Source: CP2-2F sp034436235 (GTDB taxonomy: Bacteria > Chloroflexota > Anaerolineae > Aggregatilineales > UBA2796). Taken from it: a stretch of DNA of 35,996 nucleotides. The translations under genes were made by a program, and so were the position numbers. A model generated the notes under the pieces. The model worked only from the letters and a program-made list of their open reading frames with translations, was not told where the DNA came from and made no database searches. The stretch lies in assembly GCA_034436235.1 (NCBI GenBank), contig DAOTWB010000159.1, forward strand, positions 1-35,996, written 5' to 3'. This document shows, piece after piece, positions 16,427 through 25,364 of this stretch (position 1 is the first letter of the stretch; each line of letters opens with the position of its first letter).

Positions 16427-19400
16427 CGCACGACGAAGACGGCGACGCTAATGCGCGGCACAGTGAAGGTGCCAGTCGCTGCGTCGAAGGTAGCCGTCTT
16501 GACCAGATCGTTGCCGCCGTTCGCCTGCACAGGATGCAGCGTGAGCGCCACGCCTTTCAGCGCGTCCACTGTGAACGTGCGCGTTTCAGGCGCGTTGTTG
16601 AACAGCACGACGATCAGGCTGTGGTTCGGATCGAGGTCTTCACCGACCATATCCGAGAGGCTCATGACGATCAAGCCTGGCACTTGCTCAGGACCGGTGT
16701 TGTGGAAGGCGAGACGCGCCTGAACATCCTCAGCCGTGCGCAGGCGGAAGAGCGGCGAGCTGCGCCGAATCTGCAGCAGCTCCTTGAAGCGCTCGTGCGC
16801 AGCGCGCATGTCGTCAGGCGTCGGCTTCAGGTCAGGATTCGCCAGCAGCGGACGCATCACATCCCACATGTCCTTGTTTTTATCGGCGACAGGCAAACCT
16901 TTGCCCCAGTTGGTTGTCTCGAACGTCCAGTCAATGGCGTTGAACCAATCGCCGCTATTGTACGAGTCGCGGTCGAGCGATTTTGAGCGCAGCATGTCGT
17001 CGCCGGCGTGGAAGAACGGCACGCCTTGCGCGAACATGACCAACGAGAGCGCCAGCGTGTTCATGCGGACGCGATCAGCCATACCAGTGCTGAGCGGCGC
17101 TTTATACTGGATCAGATCGAAGATCGTCTCGTTATCGTGCTTGCTAGTGTAGACGATGTTCTCTTGCGGATCGCGCGTGTAGCCTGTCGGCTGTCCGTTG
17201 TACAGCACCTGCCGACCTGTCACTTCGCGCCCTTGCGCATTGACGAACTTGAAATCGCGCAGGTTGCCCGCCAAACCGATGCGCAGATGGTCGGAGAAGA
17301 GCAGCAGGCGACGCAACTGATCGTCGCGCGATGTTTGGTCAACATCGTTTGGATTGGTGAACAGACCGTTGGCAAAACCTTGCTTTTCGCGGTCGCCGAA
17401 CGGATTGCCGCCGCGAATCGCGTCGCGGATGCGGTCGTTGAAAGTGCCGATGCCTGTGCCGCCGATGTTCAGCTGTGTAGCGTTCACGCCGCGCGCGTTG
17501 TTCGCCACCTCGCCGAAGTTCCAACCTTCGCCGTAGATATAGATGGACTTGCCGTCAACGCCATGCTCCTCGAGCGTGAGCGAGTCGAGCGCGGCGCGCA
17601 CATTGCGCATGTTGGCAAGCATGTGATGTCCCATCAGATCGAAGCGGAAGCCATCAATCTTGTAATGCGTTGCCCAGAAGATGACCGAGTCGATCATCAG
17701 GCGTTCCATCATGGCGTGTTCAGTGGCAGTGTTCGGGCAGCAGGTGGAAGTCTCAACGCGACCATCTTCATTCAAGCGATGGTAGTAGCCCGGCACGATC
17801 TTGTCCAAGACGCTCTTGGCGTCCTGACCAGCGGCATTGGTGTGGTTGTAGACCACGTCCATCACCACGCGCAAGCCGAGCTGATTGATTCCCTGCACCA
17901 TCTGGCGCACCTCGCGAATGCGTCCTGCGCCGTCAGCTTCGACAGCGTAGCTACCTTCAGGCACGTTGTAATGAAACGGATCGTAGCCCCAGTTGAAGCC
18001 GTCCTGATCGCGCGTCTCGTAGATGATCGCTTGCTGACGATCTGAGTCGGGCGGGAAGACCGCTAACTCATTGAAGTCAGGATTGATCTGCTTGCCGCGA
18101 TCTTCCTCGATAGTGGCGATATCGAAGAACGGCAGCAGATGCACGTGCGTCAAGCCTGCTTCTTGCAGCGCCTTCAGATGCTTCATGCCGTTGTATTCAG
18201 GGTTGGTGAAGGCGAGGTACGTGCCGTTCTGCGGCTCTGGCACGCTCGGATCGATGATGCTGAAGTCGCGGATGTGCAGCTCGTAGATGACGATATCCTC
18301 AGGCGCAGCCAAAGGCGGCTTCTGCAGCGTCTGCCAGCCATCAGGCATCAGCGACGGATCGTACATATCCACGATCTGGCTGCGCGTGCTATTGAGCGCC
18401 AGACTCACTGAATATGGATCGGTCACCATGTTGCGCTCGACGCGGCGCGTGCTTGGCACATAGACCTCGACTTCGTACAAGTAGTACTTATAGAGCCAAT
18501 CGCCTTCGCCTAGATACGTCCAAACGCCGTTCTCAGCGTCGTACTCCATCGGATAGGTTTGGCTCGTCGTCTCAGGATTGCTGTCCTCGAAGATGTGCAG
18601 CGTGACCGAGCGCGCCGTTGGCGCCCAGAGCGCGAAGAACGGCAAGCCGCTATCAGGCACAGCCACGCCTAGCACGCCGCCGTAAGTGTACAGATCGTCC
18701 AAGACGCCAGGAATTTGCACGCCTGTCGCATCCAAGAGCGCGCCCTCAGCATCTGTGACAGAGAGCGCGATCTGCCCTTTGAGAATCTGCGGCACCTGCG
18801 CCAGCATTTCAGGCGGCAACTGGAGCGAGTAGCTATTGGTCAGATGTGGGAACTTGCGCGTGACTTTTGAGTCGACACCGATCACATACTTGAGTTCTAC
18901 TGACTCGCCGCCGATCACGCGATTCTCTTCTAGGCGAATGCCGCCTTCAGGCGCGTAGTGCAAGCGGAACGTGCTGCGGCGCGGATCGGGCGTTTTGGCG
19001 TTCCACACGAACAGATCGCGCAGCACCCAGTGCGCGCGCGCCGTGTTCAGATCGCCTTTAGGCGCGCCTGCCACTTCAATGCTCATCACTTTTGTCTCGG
19101 AATCCCAGATGAAAGCGATCTCTTTGCCGATGGACGTGAAGCCGATATTCGCGCCGTCGCGCGCGCCGCGCGCGCCATAGTTCAGCGCCCAGCTCAAGTT
19201 CAGCGCGACCTTCGCTTCAAACGCGCCTTCAGGAATGTCGCTTGTGACATACATATACTTGCCGTCGCCATCAGGGTCTTGCAGCAAGGTGCGCAAGCAG
19301 CTGGGCATCCAGTCGTTAGGGCAGCCAATCTCGCTCTGGAAACTGCCCGGCACATTGGCGAGGATCGCGTTGACGTTGTCAGCGATCCAATTGGTCTGGC

Positions 19401-19767
19401 GGCTGTAGAAGAAGATGACCTCGCGCGCTTCGGGCAAGCTCAGCTTGATGTTGGCGCCATTTCGCTCAGCCTTTGCGCCATAGTTCTCATCCCAACTGCC
19501 GTTCAAAGCAGCCTTATATTCATACTCGCCTGCTTCCAGCTTGAACGTGGCGATCCACAGATCGGCGACTGGATCGTACCGCAAGGCGGTCGCATCGCAA
19601 TCAGGCTGCCAATTGCCCGAGCAGCCGAGCTGCATTTGAAACGTGCCTGCCAGCACAACTTTCTGCGGCTGCTCTTGAGCCAATGCGCGCGGCAGCTCAG
19701 GCAGCGCGCCGAGCATGAGCGCCATCAGGCTGAAGATCAGAAAGACGCGGCTAAAAACTTTAGACAT
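16420..19767 (-). CDS. pulA: Secreted type I pullulanase (GH13) with two N-terminal X25-like modules
   Basis: Pullulanase hydrolyses alpha-1,6 branches of pullulan, starch or glycogen. The 1115-residue protein has a signal peptide ending near ALAQ (28-31). Two similar beta-modules follow (about 36-130 and 135-230; GSWDENYGAKAERNGANI and LSWALNYGARGARDGANI), then a pullulanase N-terminal region and a CBM48-like domain (FFALWAPTARSVTLHIFE). The GH13 barrel shows YELHIRDF, the pullulanase signature FNWGYDPFHYNVPEGS, VVMDVVYNHT, DGFRFDLMGHH with nucleophile Asp710, YGEGWNF with acid/base Glu747, and SKHDNE with Asp878. The ATG at 19767 was chosen because it begins the signal peptide and GGAG lies upstream. 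There is no lipobox or sorting signal, so it is probably released. Confidence 0.95.
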   Translation of the reverse strand: MSKVFSRVFLIFSLMALMLGALPELPRALAQEQPQKVVLAGTFQMQLGCSGNWQPDCDATALRYDPVADLWIATFKLEAGEYEYKAALNGSWDENYGAKAERNGANIKLSLPEAREVIFFYSRQTNWIADNVNAILANVPGSFQSEIGCPNDWMPSCLRTLLQDPDGDGKYMYVTSDIPEGAFEAKVALNLSWALNYGARGARDGANIGFTSIGKEIAFIWDSETKVMSIEVAGAPKGDLNTARAHWVLRDLFVWNAKTPDPRRSTFRLHYAPEGGIRLEENRVIGGESVELKYVIGVDSKVTRKFPHLTNSYSLQLPPEMLAQVPQILKGQIALSVTDAEGALLDATGVQIPGVLDDLYTYGGVLGVAVPDSGLPFFALWAPTARSVTLHIFEDSNPETTSQTYPMEYDAENGVWTYLGEGDWLYKYYLYEVEVYVPSTRRVERNMVTDPYSVSLALNSTRSQIVDMYDPSLMPDGWQTLQKPPLAAPEDIVIYELHIRDFSIIDPSVPEPQNGTYLAFTNPEYNGMKHLKALQEAGLTHVHLLPFFDIATIEEDRGKQINPDFNELAVFPPDSDRQQAIIYETRDQDGFNWGYDPFHYNVPEGSYAVEADGAGRIREVRQMVQGINQLGLRVVMDVVYNHTNAAGQDAKSVLDKIVPGYYHRLNEDGRVETSTCCPNTATEHAMMERLMIDSVIFWATHYKIDGFRFDLMGHHMLANMRNVRAALDSLTLEEHGVDGKSIYIYGEGWNFGEVANNARGVNATQLNIGGTGIGTFNDRIRDAIRGGNPFGDREKQGFANGLFTNPNDVDQTSRDDQLRRLLLFSDHLRIGLAGNLRDFKFVNAQGREVTGRQVLYNGQPTGYTRDPQENIVYTSKHDNETIFDLIQYKAPLSTGMADRVRMNTLALSLVMFAQGVPFFHAGDDMLRSKSLDRDSYNSGDWFNAIDWTFETTNWGKGLPVADKNKDMWDVMRPLLANPDLKPTPDDMRAAHERFKELLQIRRSSPLFRLRTAEDVQARLAFHNTGPEQVPGLIVMSLSDMVGEDLDPNHSLIVVLFNNAPETRTFTVDALKGVALTLHPVQANGGNDLVKTATFDAATGTFTVPRISVAVFVVRQ

Positions 19768-19819
19768 CCTACATTTTCTCCATAGCAAATAGGTGTATTT
19801 GCAACGCTTGATTGTTCCA

Positions 19820-19857
19820 CAGAGCGCGCCGATTTTCAACCGACTCGGCGCGCTCTG
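19820..19857 (-). terminator. 13-bp stem hairpin after the PDZ protein gene, no U-tract
   Basis: A perfect 13-bp GC-rich stem (19820-19832 with 19845-19857) and a 12-base loop lie 6 bp after the PDZ gene stop codon on the minus strand. No T-run follows. Probably an mRNA 3'-end or Rho-dependent stop structure, separating this gene from pulA. Confidence 0.55.
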
Positions 19858-19863
19858 CAGGAC

Positions 19864-20469
19864 TCAGTTGCTCCGAGTCGCTTCAGGTGTCGCCTCAGGC
19901 GTCGTTTCAAGCTCAGTTGGCACAGGCGTGACCGTCGGCGGCGTCAGGCGCGGACGCAAACCTAGCACAACTCTAATCTCCAGCTCCTGGTCATCGCGCT
20001 TGACGACAAACAACACGCTCTGACCAGCTGTGCGGCTAGTGATGTAGTTGCGCAGCGCAGTGACGTTACGGCGCGGCACGCCATCGGCAGCCACGATCAC
20101 ATCGCCGAGCTGAAAGCCCGCCCGATCTGCCGGCGAGCCGCTGATGATCTCGATCACGCGGCTGCCGCAATCCGCCACATCTTCAGCGGCGATGCCTAAG
20201 TAAGCAGGCACGAATTCAGTGCGCGTATCGAAGGTCGGCGTGATGGTCGGCGTCGCTTCATCGGTCGCTTCGGCAGTCGGCGCTTCAGTCGCAACGGCGT
20301 CTGAGTCCTCAACAGGCGGACAAGGCGGATATTTGGTGGCTTGCCCTTCAGGTGTCGCCTCAGCCGTTTGAGCAGGCTGCGCTTGCACAGCAGGCGCGCC
20401 AAGCGCAACAGTCAGCAGCGCCGTCAAAAGCAGGACAGCGCACAGATGCATTGCATTGCGTTTGAGCAT
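19864..20469 (-). CDS. Secreted PDZ-domain protein with low-complexity linkers
   Basis: The 201-residue protein has a cleavable-looking signal peptide (LCAVLLLTALLTVALGAPAVQA). A Thr/Pro/Glu/Ala-rich linker (about 31-80) follows, then one PDZ domain (about 85-175: YLGIAAEDV, ISGSPADRAGFQLGDVIVAADG, TSRTAGQSVLFVVKRDDQELEIRVVLG). A second Thr/Pro/Glu-rich tail ends it. There is no protease domain, so it probably binds peptide C-termini or acts as an adaptor outside the membrane. The two similar low-complexity segments may be spacer or cell-wall linkers. The start has GGAG 8 bases upstream. It lies between pulA and the Rieske gene, each separated by hairpins, so it may be its own unit. Confidence 0.85.
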   Translation of the reverse strand: MLKRNAMHLCAVLLLTALLTVALGAPAVQAQPAQTAEATPEGQATKYPPCPPVEDSDAVATEAPTAEATDEATPTITPTFDTRTEFVPAYLGIAAEDVADCGSRVIEIISGSPADRAGFQLGDVIVAADGVPRRNVTALRNYITSRTAGQSVLFVVKRDDQELEIRVVLGLRPRLTPPTVTPVPTELETTPEATPEATRSN

Positions 20470-20544
20470 TCATTGATCTCCAAATGCTAGTGGAAAAGAC
20501 GATATGGACGGATTGTAGCGTACGCTGCGCGTTACGCGCGCATG

Positions 20545-20568
20545 AGGCATGGCGCAATTGCCATGCCT
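20545..20568 (-). terminator. 9-bp stem hairpin between the Rieske and PDZ genes
   Basis: AGGCATGGC (20545-20553) and GCCATGCCT (20560-20568) form a perfect stem with a GCAATT loop, 17 bp after the Rieske gene stop. On the minus strand no T-run follows; on the plus strand only TT follows. Confidence 0.45.
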
Positions 20569-20584
20569 TTGTGCAGCGCAGCGA

Positions 20585-20893
20585 TCAGATCAGAATTTGC
20601 AGCGCGTCGCCTTCCACGCGCACGTCGAAGCGTTGCACATCCTGTGTGGCAGGCATTGAAAGCACCTTGCCAGTTGAGATGTCGAAGCGCGCGCCATGGC
20701 GCGGACACTCGATCTCAAGACCGTGCAATTCGCCTTCGGCAAGCGGACCGTCATCATGCGTGCAGACATCTTCAATGGCGTAATATGTGCCGCTGACGTT
20801 GAAGATGGCGATGTAGCGCTCTTTAACTTCCACTACGATACGCTCGCCGGGCGGTACGTCAGCGGCGCGCGCCACTGTGACGTATTCGGGCAT
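20585..20893 (-). CDS. Rieske [2Fe-2S] ferredoxin-like protein
   Basis: This 102-residue soluble protein has the Rieske ligand pattern Cys44-x-His46 (VCTHDDGPL) and Cys63-x2-His66 (CPRHGARFD), which bind a [2Fe-2S] cluster. Single-domain Rieske proteins of this size serve as electron carriers for oxygenases or as small subunits of nitrite reductase-like systems. The start has AAAGG 9 bases upstream. The neighbour upstream on the same strand is a diiron desaturase-like protein, which needs a reductant, so this ferredoxin may supply it. That pairing is inference. A hairpin separates the two genes. Confidence 0.92.
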   Translation of the reverse strand: MPEYVTVARAADVPPGERIVVEVKERYIAIFNVSGTYYAIEDVCTHDDGPLAEGELHGLEIECPRHGARFDISTGKVLSMPATQDVQRFDVRVEGDALQILI

Positions 20894-20952
20894 GTGTGAG
20901 AGCCTTTCTGTATGTTCAAACTTCGCACATGCCCTTGATCATAGCGTCTGTG

Positions 20953-20973
20953 GCGCAGTTGAGCCAACTGCGC
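20953..20973 (-). terminator. 8-bp stem hairpin at the end of the desaturase gene
   Basis: GCGCAGTT (20953-20960) and AACTGCGC (20966-20973) form a perfect stem with a GAGCC loop. Its arm overlaps the stop codon of the desaturase gene. No T-run follows on the minus strand. Confidence 0.45.
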
Positions 20974-21875
20974 TAGTCGGCAGCGCCTTCCTGCCGCTTT
21001 TTGCGGCGCTCCATCAGGCGCGCAGCAATGCGCCCGAGCTTTTGATGATGCTTGATCAGCTTCAACTGCGCTTCGCGCGCCCGAGCGAGCGTCGGCTCAA
21101 GCTGATCGATGCCCCAGTAGCGCCACAGCGCGTCAATGACTTGCGTGTAGTATTCTGCAGGACCGTAGTTCGCCTTCGCCGCCAACAGTTCAGCGCGCTC
21201 TTGATAGTTCGGCATACCACTGCCGGGCATCTCAAACTTCATGATGACCTCTGCCAGCGGATAGACGTAGTTCGGCTCAACTTCAAGGTGATACTTGACG
21301 GCATCGCGGTAGAACGCCATGTGAAGCGTCTCGTCTTTCGCTAGACGGCGCAACGCGCGCGCAAGACGTGGATCCTCTGCTTCGGCGATGTCTGCCACGC
21401 GCAGGTAGAAGGTCTGCGTCGCCAACTCTTGAATGGCGGTGTACGCGATCGCGCCAAAGTGCGAGTCGATGTTGGTCGCCCAGCCTTGCCGGATCACGCC
21501 TTTGCGCATGGCAGCGCGTCGCTTCGGATCGCCATTGCCGCCTAGCAGCAGGTATGTCTCCAAAAGCAGCGCGTGCTGATCTTCTTCCGAAGTCCATGTG
21601 TGCAAGAAGTCAATCATCACGCTCAGCGAGCCGCGAAAAGCAGCATACAAGTGCGTGGTGAACCATGGCAAGTTCACTTCAGTCAGCAACGCCGTCTCAA
21701 CGGCTGTGTAGACGACAGGCGAGAGCTGTGGAATGCTCTCAGGATTCGCTTTCAGCTCGTCGAGCGGCAGATATTCGCTGTATGCCCAGTCAATGCGCTT
21801 AGCGCGCTCATGGTGCGCGTCATACAGACTACGCAGCTTCGGCTCTAGGGAAGGAATCAGATGTGCAAGCGACAT
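20973..21875 (-). CDS. Diiron acyl-ACP desaturase-like protein (FA_desaturase_2 type)
   Basis: The 300-residue soluble helical protein carries two E-x2-H iron motifs: SEEDQH with Glu98 and His101, and DETLH with Glu182 and His185. Further helix glutamates sit near 66 and 150. This is the ferritin-like arrangement of soluble acyl-ACP desaturases, which introduce a double bond into acyl chains using O2 and an external electron donor. The motifs differ from plant EENRH/DEKRH and look more like bacterial DesA relatives. I chose the ATG at 21875 because MSLAHLIPSLEPKL begins the conserved part and AGAGG lies upstream. The Rieske ferredoxin gene immediately downstream could provide electrons. An oxygenase of another acyl substrate is possible. 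Confidence 0.85.
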   Translation of the reverse strand: MSLAHLIPSLEPKLRSLYDAHHERAKRIDWAYSEYLPLDELKANPESIPQLSPVVYTAVETALLTEVNLPWFTTHLYAAFRGSLSVMIDFLHTWTSEEDQHALLLETYLLLGGNGDPKRRAAMRKGVIRQGWATNIDSHFGAIAYTAIQELATQTFYLRVADIAEAEDPRLARALRRLAKDETLHMAFYRDAVKYHLEVEPNYVYPLAEVIMKFEMPGSGMPNYQERAELLAAKANYGPAEYYTQVIDALWRYWGIDQLEPTLARAREAQLKLIKHHQKLGRIAARLMERRKKRQEGAAD

Positions 21876-21990
21876 GTGATATGCCTCTACCTCTCTAAAA
21901 TTCAACAGATGTGCTGATCGAATGCACAGGCGCGCCTAGATCGTAATGTTTTCAGCAGAATATAGCGAGGCACGTCGCTGAACTCATCTT

Positions 21991-23877
21991 TTAAGCAGGC
22001 TGCTCAGCGCTGCGCTTGAACTGCGTCTCGTAAAGTGAAGCGTACAAGCCGCCCCGCGCCAGAAGTTCGCTGTGCGTGCCGCGCTCAACGATTCGTCCGC
22101 GATCCAGCACAAGGATCAGATCGGCTGCCAGCACAGTGCTGAGCCGATGCGCGATCACAAGGCTGGTGCGTCCTTGCATCACGCGCACCAACGCGCTTTG
22201 GATGAGCGCCTCAGATTGCGAGTCCAGATGTGAGGTCGCTTCATCCAAGACGAGGATGCGCGGGTCTTTTAGGATAACCCTTGCGATGGCGATTCGTTGC
22301 TTCTCGCCGCCGCTCAGGCGATAGCCGCGCTCGCCGACCATCGTGTGGTAGCCATCGGGCAGCTGCATAATAAAATCATGAATGTTTGCGGCGCGCGCAG
22401 CCGCTTCGATCTCAGCGTCTGTGGCATCAAGTTTGGCGTACAGCAAGTTCATCTTGATCGTATCGTGAAACAGATAGGTCTCTTGCGTGACCATGCCAAT
22501 AGCTGCTGAGAGCGTCTCAAGCGTCAGGTCGCGTATGTCGTGACCGTCCAGCAAGATGCGACCGCTTGTCGGATCGTACAGGCGCGGCAGCAAGTAGGTG
22601 ATGGTCGTCTTGCCTGCGCCGCTCGGACCGACTAGCGCTGTCAGTTTGCCTGCAGGAATAGTGAAGCTCACGTTTTCAAGCGCCACGACGCGCGCTTGCG
22701 TATGCGGGCCGTCTTTTTCCGCGCCCTGACCGCTGAAGACGGCGCGCACGCTCTCCACGCCGCCGCGATCCACAGCGCTGAGCGCCGCATCGCCTTCACC
22801 ATAGCGGAACGAGACGTTCTCAAAGGTCACCTCGCCACGAATCTGCGACGGCGCGAGCGCGAGCGCGTTCGGTCGCTCTGCGATCTCAATCGGCTGATCG
22901 ATGATCTCAAAGACGCGCTCAAAACTGACCATTGATGAGGCAAACTCGACAGGCGCATTGGCGAGCGCTTGCAACGGCGCGTATATCTGCGTCAGATACA
23001 AGCCAAAAGCCACGATCAGACCTGCGCTGAAGACGCCTTCCAGCGCCAAATGTCCGCCGATCCAATAGGCGAGCGCGACGCCGACCGCGCTGATCAAGCC
23101 GAGACTGACGAACATGACGCTGCCTGTCACGGCGCGCTGCACGCCGATGTCGCGCACACGCGCTGCGCGCGCGCTGAAGCGCTCCACTTCTTCTGCGCTG
23201 CGTCCGAAGAGCTTGACTAACAGCGCGCCGCTAATGTTCAGAGTCTCGTTCACCATCGCGTTCATCTGCGCGTTCAGCTCGCTCTGCCGCTTGATCATCT
23301 CGCGCAGGCGGCGACCGATGCTGCGCGCAGGCAGGACGAACAACGGCACGACGATCAAGCCGAGCAGCGTCAAGCGCCATTCCAACGCCAACATCACGCC
23401 AAGTGTGGCGACCACTGCGATCAGATTGGTGATGATGCTCACAAGCGTGCTGTTGATCGCACTTTGCGCGCCGACCACGTCGTTGTTCAGACGGCTCATC
23501 AGCTCACCTGTCTTGGCATTGGTGAAAAAGCGCAACGACATCTTCTGCAAATGTGCGTACAGGTCGCTGCGCAGCGTGTAGATCACGTCCTCGCCGATGC
23601 TCGCCGTCAGCCAGCGCTGGAAGACGGCGATGGCGCCGCTGAGGATCGGCACTGCCACGATGCCGAGCGCCAGCAGATTCAGCAGCGCGGCGTCGCGCTC
23701 AGGCAACGCCACATCGATCAGCTGGCGGAAGAGCAGCGGCGTCGCCAAATTCAGCAGCGCGCTGATCAAGATCGCCACCAGCACCAGCGCGATCTTGCCG
23801 CGATACGGCTTGGCATACCGTAGCACGCGCCTGATCAACGCACGGCTGACGCGCGGCTTGTTCTGCGCGTCATACAT
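21991..23877 (-). CDS. ABC exporter, MsbA/multidrug half-transporter with an insertion in the NBD
   Basis: This 628-residue half-transporter has six transmembrane helices (about 27-310) and one nucleotide-binding domain. It probably acts as a homodimer exporting lipids, drugs or glycoconjugates. Visible motifs are Walker A GPSGAGKTT with Lys423, the Q-loop TQETYLF, the signature LSGGEKQR, Walker B ILVLDEATSHLD, and the switch histidine in IAHRLST. After the A-loop tyrosine (Tyr359, VSFRY) about 37 extra residues (about 360-396) intervene before ALENVSFTIPAG, which normally follows within about 10. The frame stays intact, so this looks like a true insertion. The ATG has no strong ribosome-binding site. 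It is the only gene in its unit, starting downstream of a terminator. Confidence 0.92.
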   Translation of the reverse strand: MYDAQNKPRVSRALIRRVLRYAKPYRGKIALVLVAILISALLNLATPLLFRQLIDVALPERDAALLNLLALGIVAVPILSGAIAVFQRWLTASIGEDVIYTLRSDLYAHLQKMSLRFFTNAKTGELMSRLNNDVVGAQSAINSTLVSIITNLIAVVATLGVMLALEWRLTLLGLIVVPLFVLPARSIGRRLREMIKRQSELNAQMNAMVNETLNISGALLVKLFGRSAEEVERFSARAARVRDIGVQRAVTGSVMFVSLGLISAVGVALAYWIGGHLALEGVFSAGLIVAFGLYLTQIYAPLQALANAPVEFASSMVSFERVFEIIDQPIEIAERPNALALAPSQIRGEVTFENVSFRYGEGDAALSAVDRGGVESVRAVFSGQGAEKDGPHTQARVVALENVSFTIPAGKLTALVGPSGAGKTTITYLLPRLYDPTSGRILLDGHDIRDLTLETLSAAIGMVTQETYLFHDTIKMNLLYAKLDATDAEIEAAARAANIHDFIMQLPDGYHTMVGERGYRLSGGEKQRIAIARVILKDPRILVLDEATSHLDSQSEALIQSALVRVMQGRTSLVIAHRLSTVLAADLILVLDRGRIVERGTHSELLARGGLYASLYETQFKRSAEQPA

Positions 23878-23929
23878 CAGATAGGAAAATCAACCGCCGC
23901 CGTGAAGCATCTCTCAAGCTCCTCGCAAG

Positions 23930-23953
23930 AAAAAACTGCCCGATTTGGGCAGT
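23930..23953 (-). terminator. Intrinsic terminator after the GH4 gene
   Basis: On the minus strand ACTGCCC and GGGCAGT (23953-23947 and 23941-23935) form a 7-bp stem with an AAATC loop, followed directly by six T residues, 48 bp after the GH4 stop codon. This is the only clear U-tract terminator seen in the window. Confidence 0.85.
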
Positions 23954-23956
23954 ATA
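23951..23956 (-). promoter_or_regulatory. Possible -10 box of the ABC exporter gene
   Basis: TATACT on the minus strand (23956-23951) overlaps the base of the terminator hairpin. A transcript starting about 7 bases on would begin inside the hairpin loop and escape termination. The best -35 at 16 bp is CGGACA. Tentative. Confidence 0.32.
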
Positions 23957-24001
23957 GCAGAATAGCCGCAGTTGTCCGCCTATGCTTTCAGGTAGCTACG
24001 C

Positions 24002-25297
24002 TCAGCAGTAAGCAGGCAACAGCGCGCCATGCGCGGCGATCAAGTCGTCCACCAGCGACCAAATCTGATCGAGGTCTAGCTCGGCTGCCGTGTGTGGATC
24101 AAGCATGGCGGCATGGTAGATATGCTCGCGCTTGCCTGTCAGCGCGGCTTCGACGGTCAGCGCCTGCACATTGATGTTGGTCTGCATGAGCGCGGCTAAG
24201 TGCGGCGGCAGCGCGCCGATCTTGGTCGGCTGGATGCCGTTTTTATCCACAAGGCACGGCACTTCCACACAACAACCTTGCGGCAAGTTATCAATCAAGC
24301 CGTGATTGGTCACGTTGCCGTAAATGACGCGCGGCGTGCCTGTCTCAAGGCTGTGGATGATCAGCGCGCCGTATTCATCGCTGCGCTGAACGTCCATTGG
24401 CGCGCCGCCTTCAAGCGCCTGTCGCTGCGCTTCCCACGCCGCGATCTGCGCTTCGCAACGCCGAATGTACTCATCGAGCGGAATATTGAAACGCTCGATC
24501 AGGTCAGGACGGTCGCGCTTGATGAACCATGGCACATACTCGCTGAAATGCTCGCTGCTCTCGGTCACAAAGTAGCCTAGCCGCCGCAAAATCTCGTAGC
24601 GCACGCGATTCCAGCTCGGCACACGACCTTCTTCGATCACGCGACGTAAATGCGGATACAAATCTTCGCCGTTGCGCTCAAAACGCAAATAGAATGCCAT
24701 ATGGTTGATGCCTGCCGCCAGATAGTTGATCTCTTCGAGCGGCACGCCGATGTCGTGCGCAAGGTCGCGAGCCGTGCCTTGCACGCTGTGGCACAATCCG
24801 ACGGTTTTAATGCGCGTAGCGCGGCTGATCGCCCAGCAATTCATCGCCATCGGATTCACATATTGCAAAAACGTGACCTCTGGGCAGAGCTGCTCCATAT
24901 CGCGGCACATATCCAGCAAGACAGGGATAGTGCGCAAGGCGCGCATGATGCCGCCGATGCCGAGCGTATCGGCGATAGTCTGGCGCAAGCCATACTTCTT
25001 GGGAATCTCGAAGTCGGTGACTGTGGCAGGCTTGTAGCCGCCGACTTGGATCATGCAAATGGCGTAATCGGCGCCGTCTAGCGCGGCGCGCCGATCGAGC
25101 GTAGCGCTGATCCGTGCGCGCGTGCCGAGCGCTTCATTCAAGCGATGCGCCACGATCTCAGAGGTGCGCAAGCGCTGCGGATCGATATCGAACAGCGCGA
25201 ATTCGCTCTCTGCCAACTCAGGGAAAGTCAAAATATCGCCCATCAGATGCTTGGCGAAGACGGTGCTGCCTGCGCCGATGAAAGTGATTTTCGGCAT
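24002..25297 (-). CDS. GH4 family glycosidase, alpha-galactosidase MelA type
   Basis: The 431-residue protein is a glycoside hydrolase family 4 enzyme, which needs NAD+ and a divalent metal and works by a redox elimination mechanism in the cytoplasm. It begins with the Rossmann motif KITFIGAGSTVFAKHL. The metal ligands appear as Cys169 in VGLCHSVQGTA and His199 in AAGINHMAF. NPMAMNCWA (about 148-156) is also typical. CHSVQGT favours alpha-galactosidase (MelA), but alpha-glucosidase or alpha-galacturonidase cannot be excluded. The ATG was chosen for AGGA 8 bases upstream and because it begins the Rossmann strand. A TATACT (-10-like) lies on this strand at 25340-25335. An intrinsic terminator follows the gene. 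It could use sugars released outside the cell. Confidence 0.92.
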   Translation of the reverse strand: MPKITFIGAGSTVFAKHLMGDILTFPELAESEFALFDIDPQRLRTSEIVAHRLNEALGTRARISATLDRRAALDGADYAICMIQVGGYKPATVTDFEIPKKYGLRQTIADTLGIGGIMRALRTIPVLLDMCRDMEQLCPEVTFLQYVNPMAMNCWAISRATRIKTVGLCHSVQGTARDLAHDIGVPLEEINYLAAGINHMAFYLRFERNGEDLYPHLRRVIEEGRVPSWNRVRYEILRRLGYFVTESSEHFSEYVPWFIKRDRPDLIERFNIPLDEYIRRCEAQIAAWEAQRQALEGGAPMDVQRSDEYGALIIHSLETGTPRVIYGNVTNHGLIDNLPQGCCVEVPCLVDKNGIQPTKIGALPPHLAALMQTNINVQALTVEAALTGKREHIYHAAMLDPHTAAELDLDQIWSLVDDLIAAHGALLPAYC

Positions 25298-25364
25298 AGC
25301 GCTATTCCTTGATTGTAGATGAAGTGCAGCCCAGAGTATAGCGCAGCTTGTCAGCAACACTATG

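Noticed and set aside
17008..18045. Long open frame opposite the pullulanase gene
   Set aside because: It is antisense to the GH13 catalytic motifs, has no recognisable protein pattern, and reflects the GC-rich codon bias of the opposite strand. The same holds for 18958-19785.
21965..21980. Weak AGCGA/TCGCT stem after the ABC exporter gene
   Set aside because: A 5-bp stem is expected by chance in this GC-rich sequence and no T-run follows.
22076..23823. Several open frames opposite the ABC exporter
   Set aside because: They are antisense to conserved ABC motifs and carry no independent protein signal.
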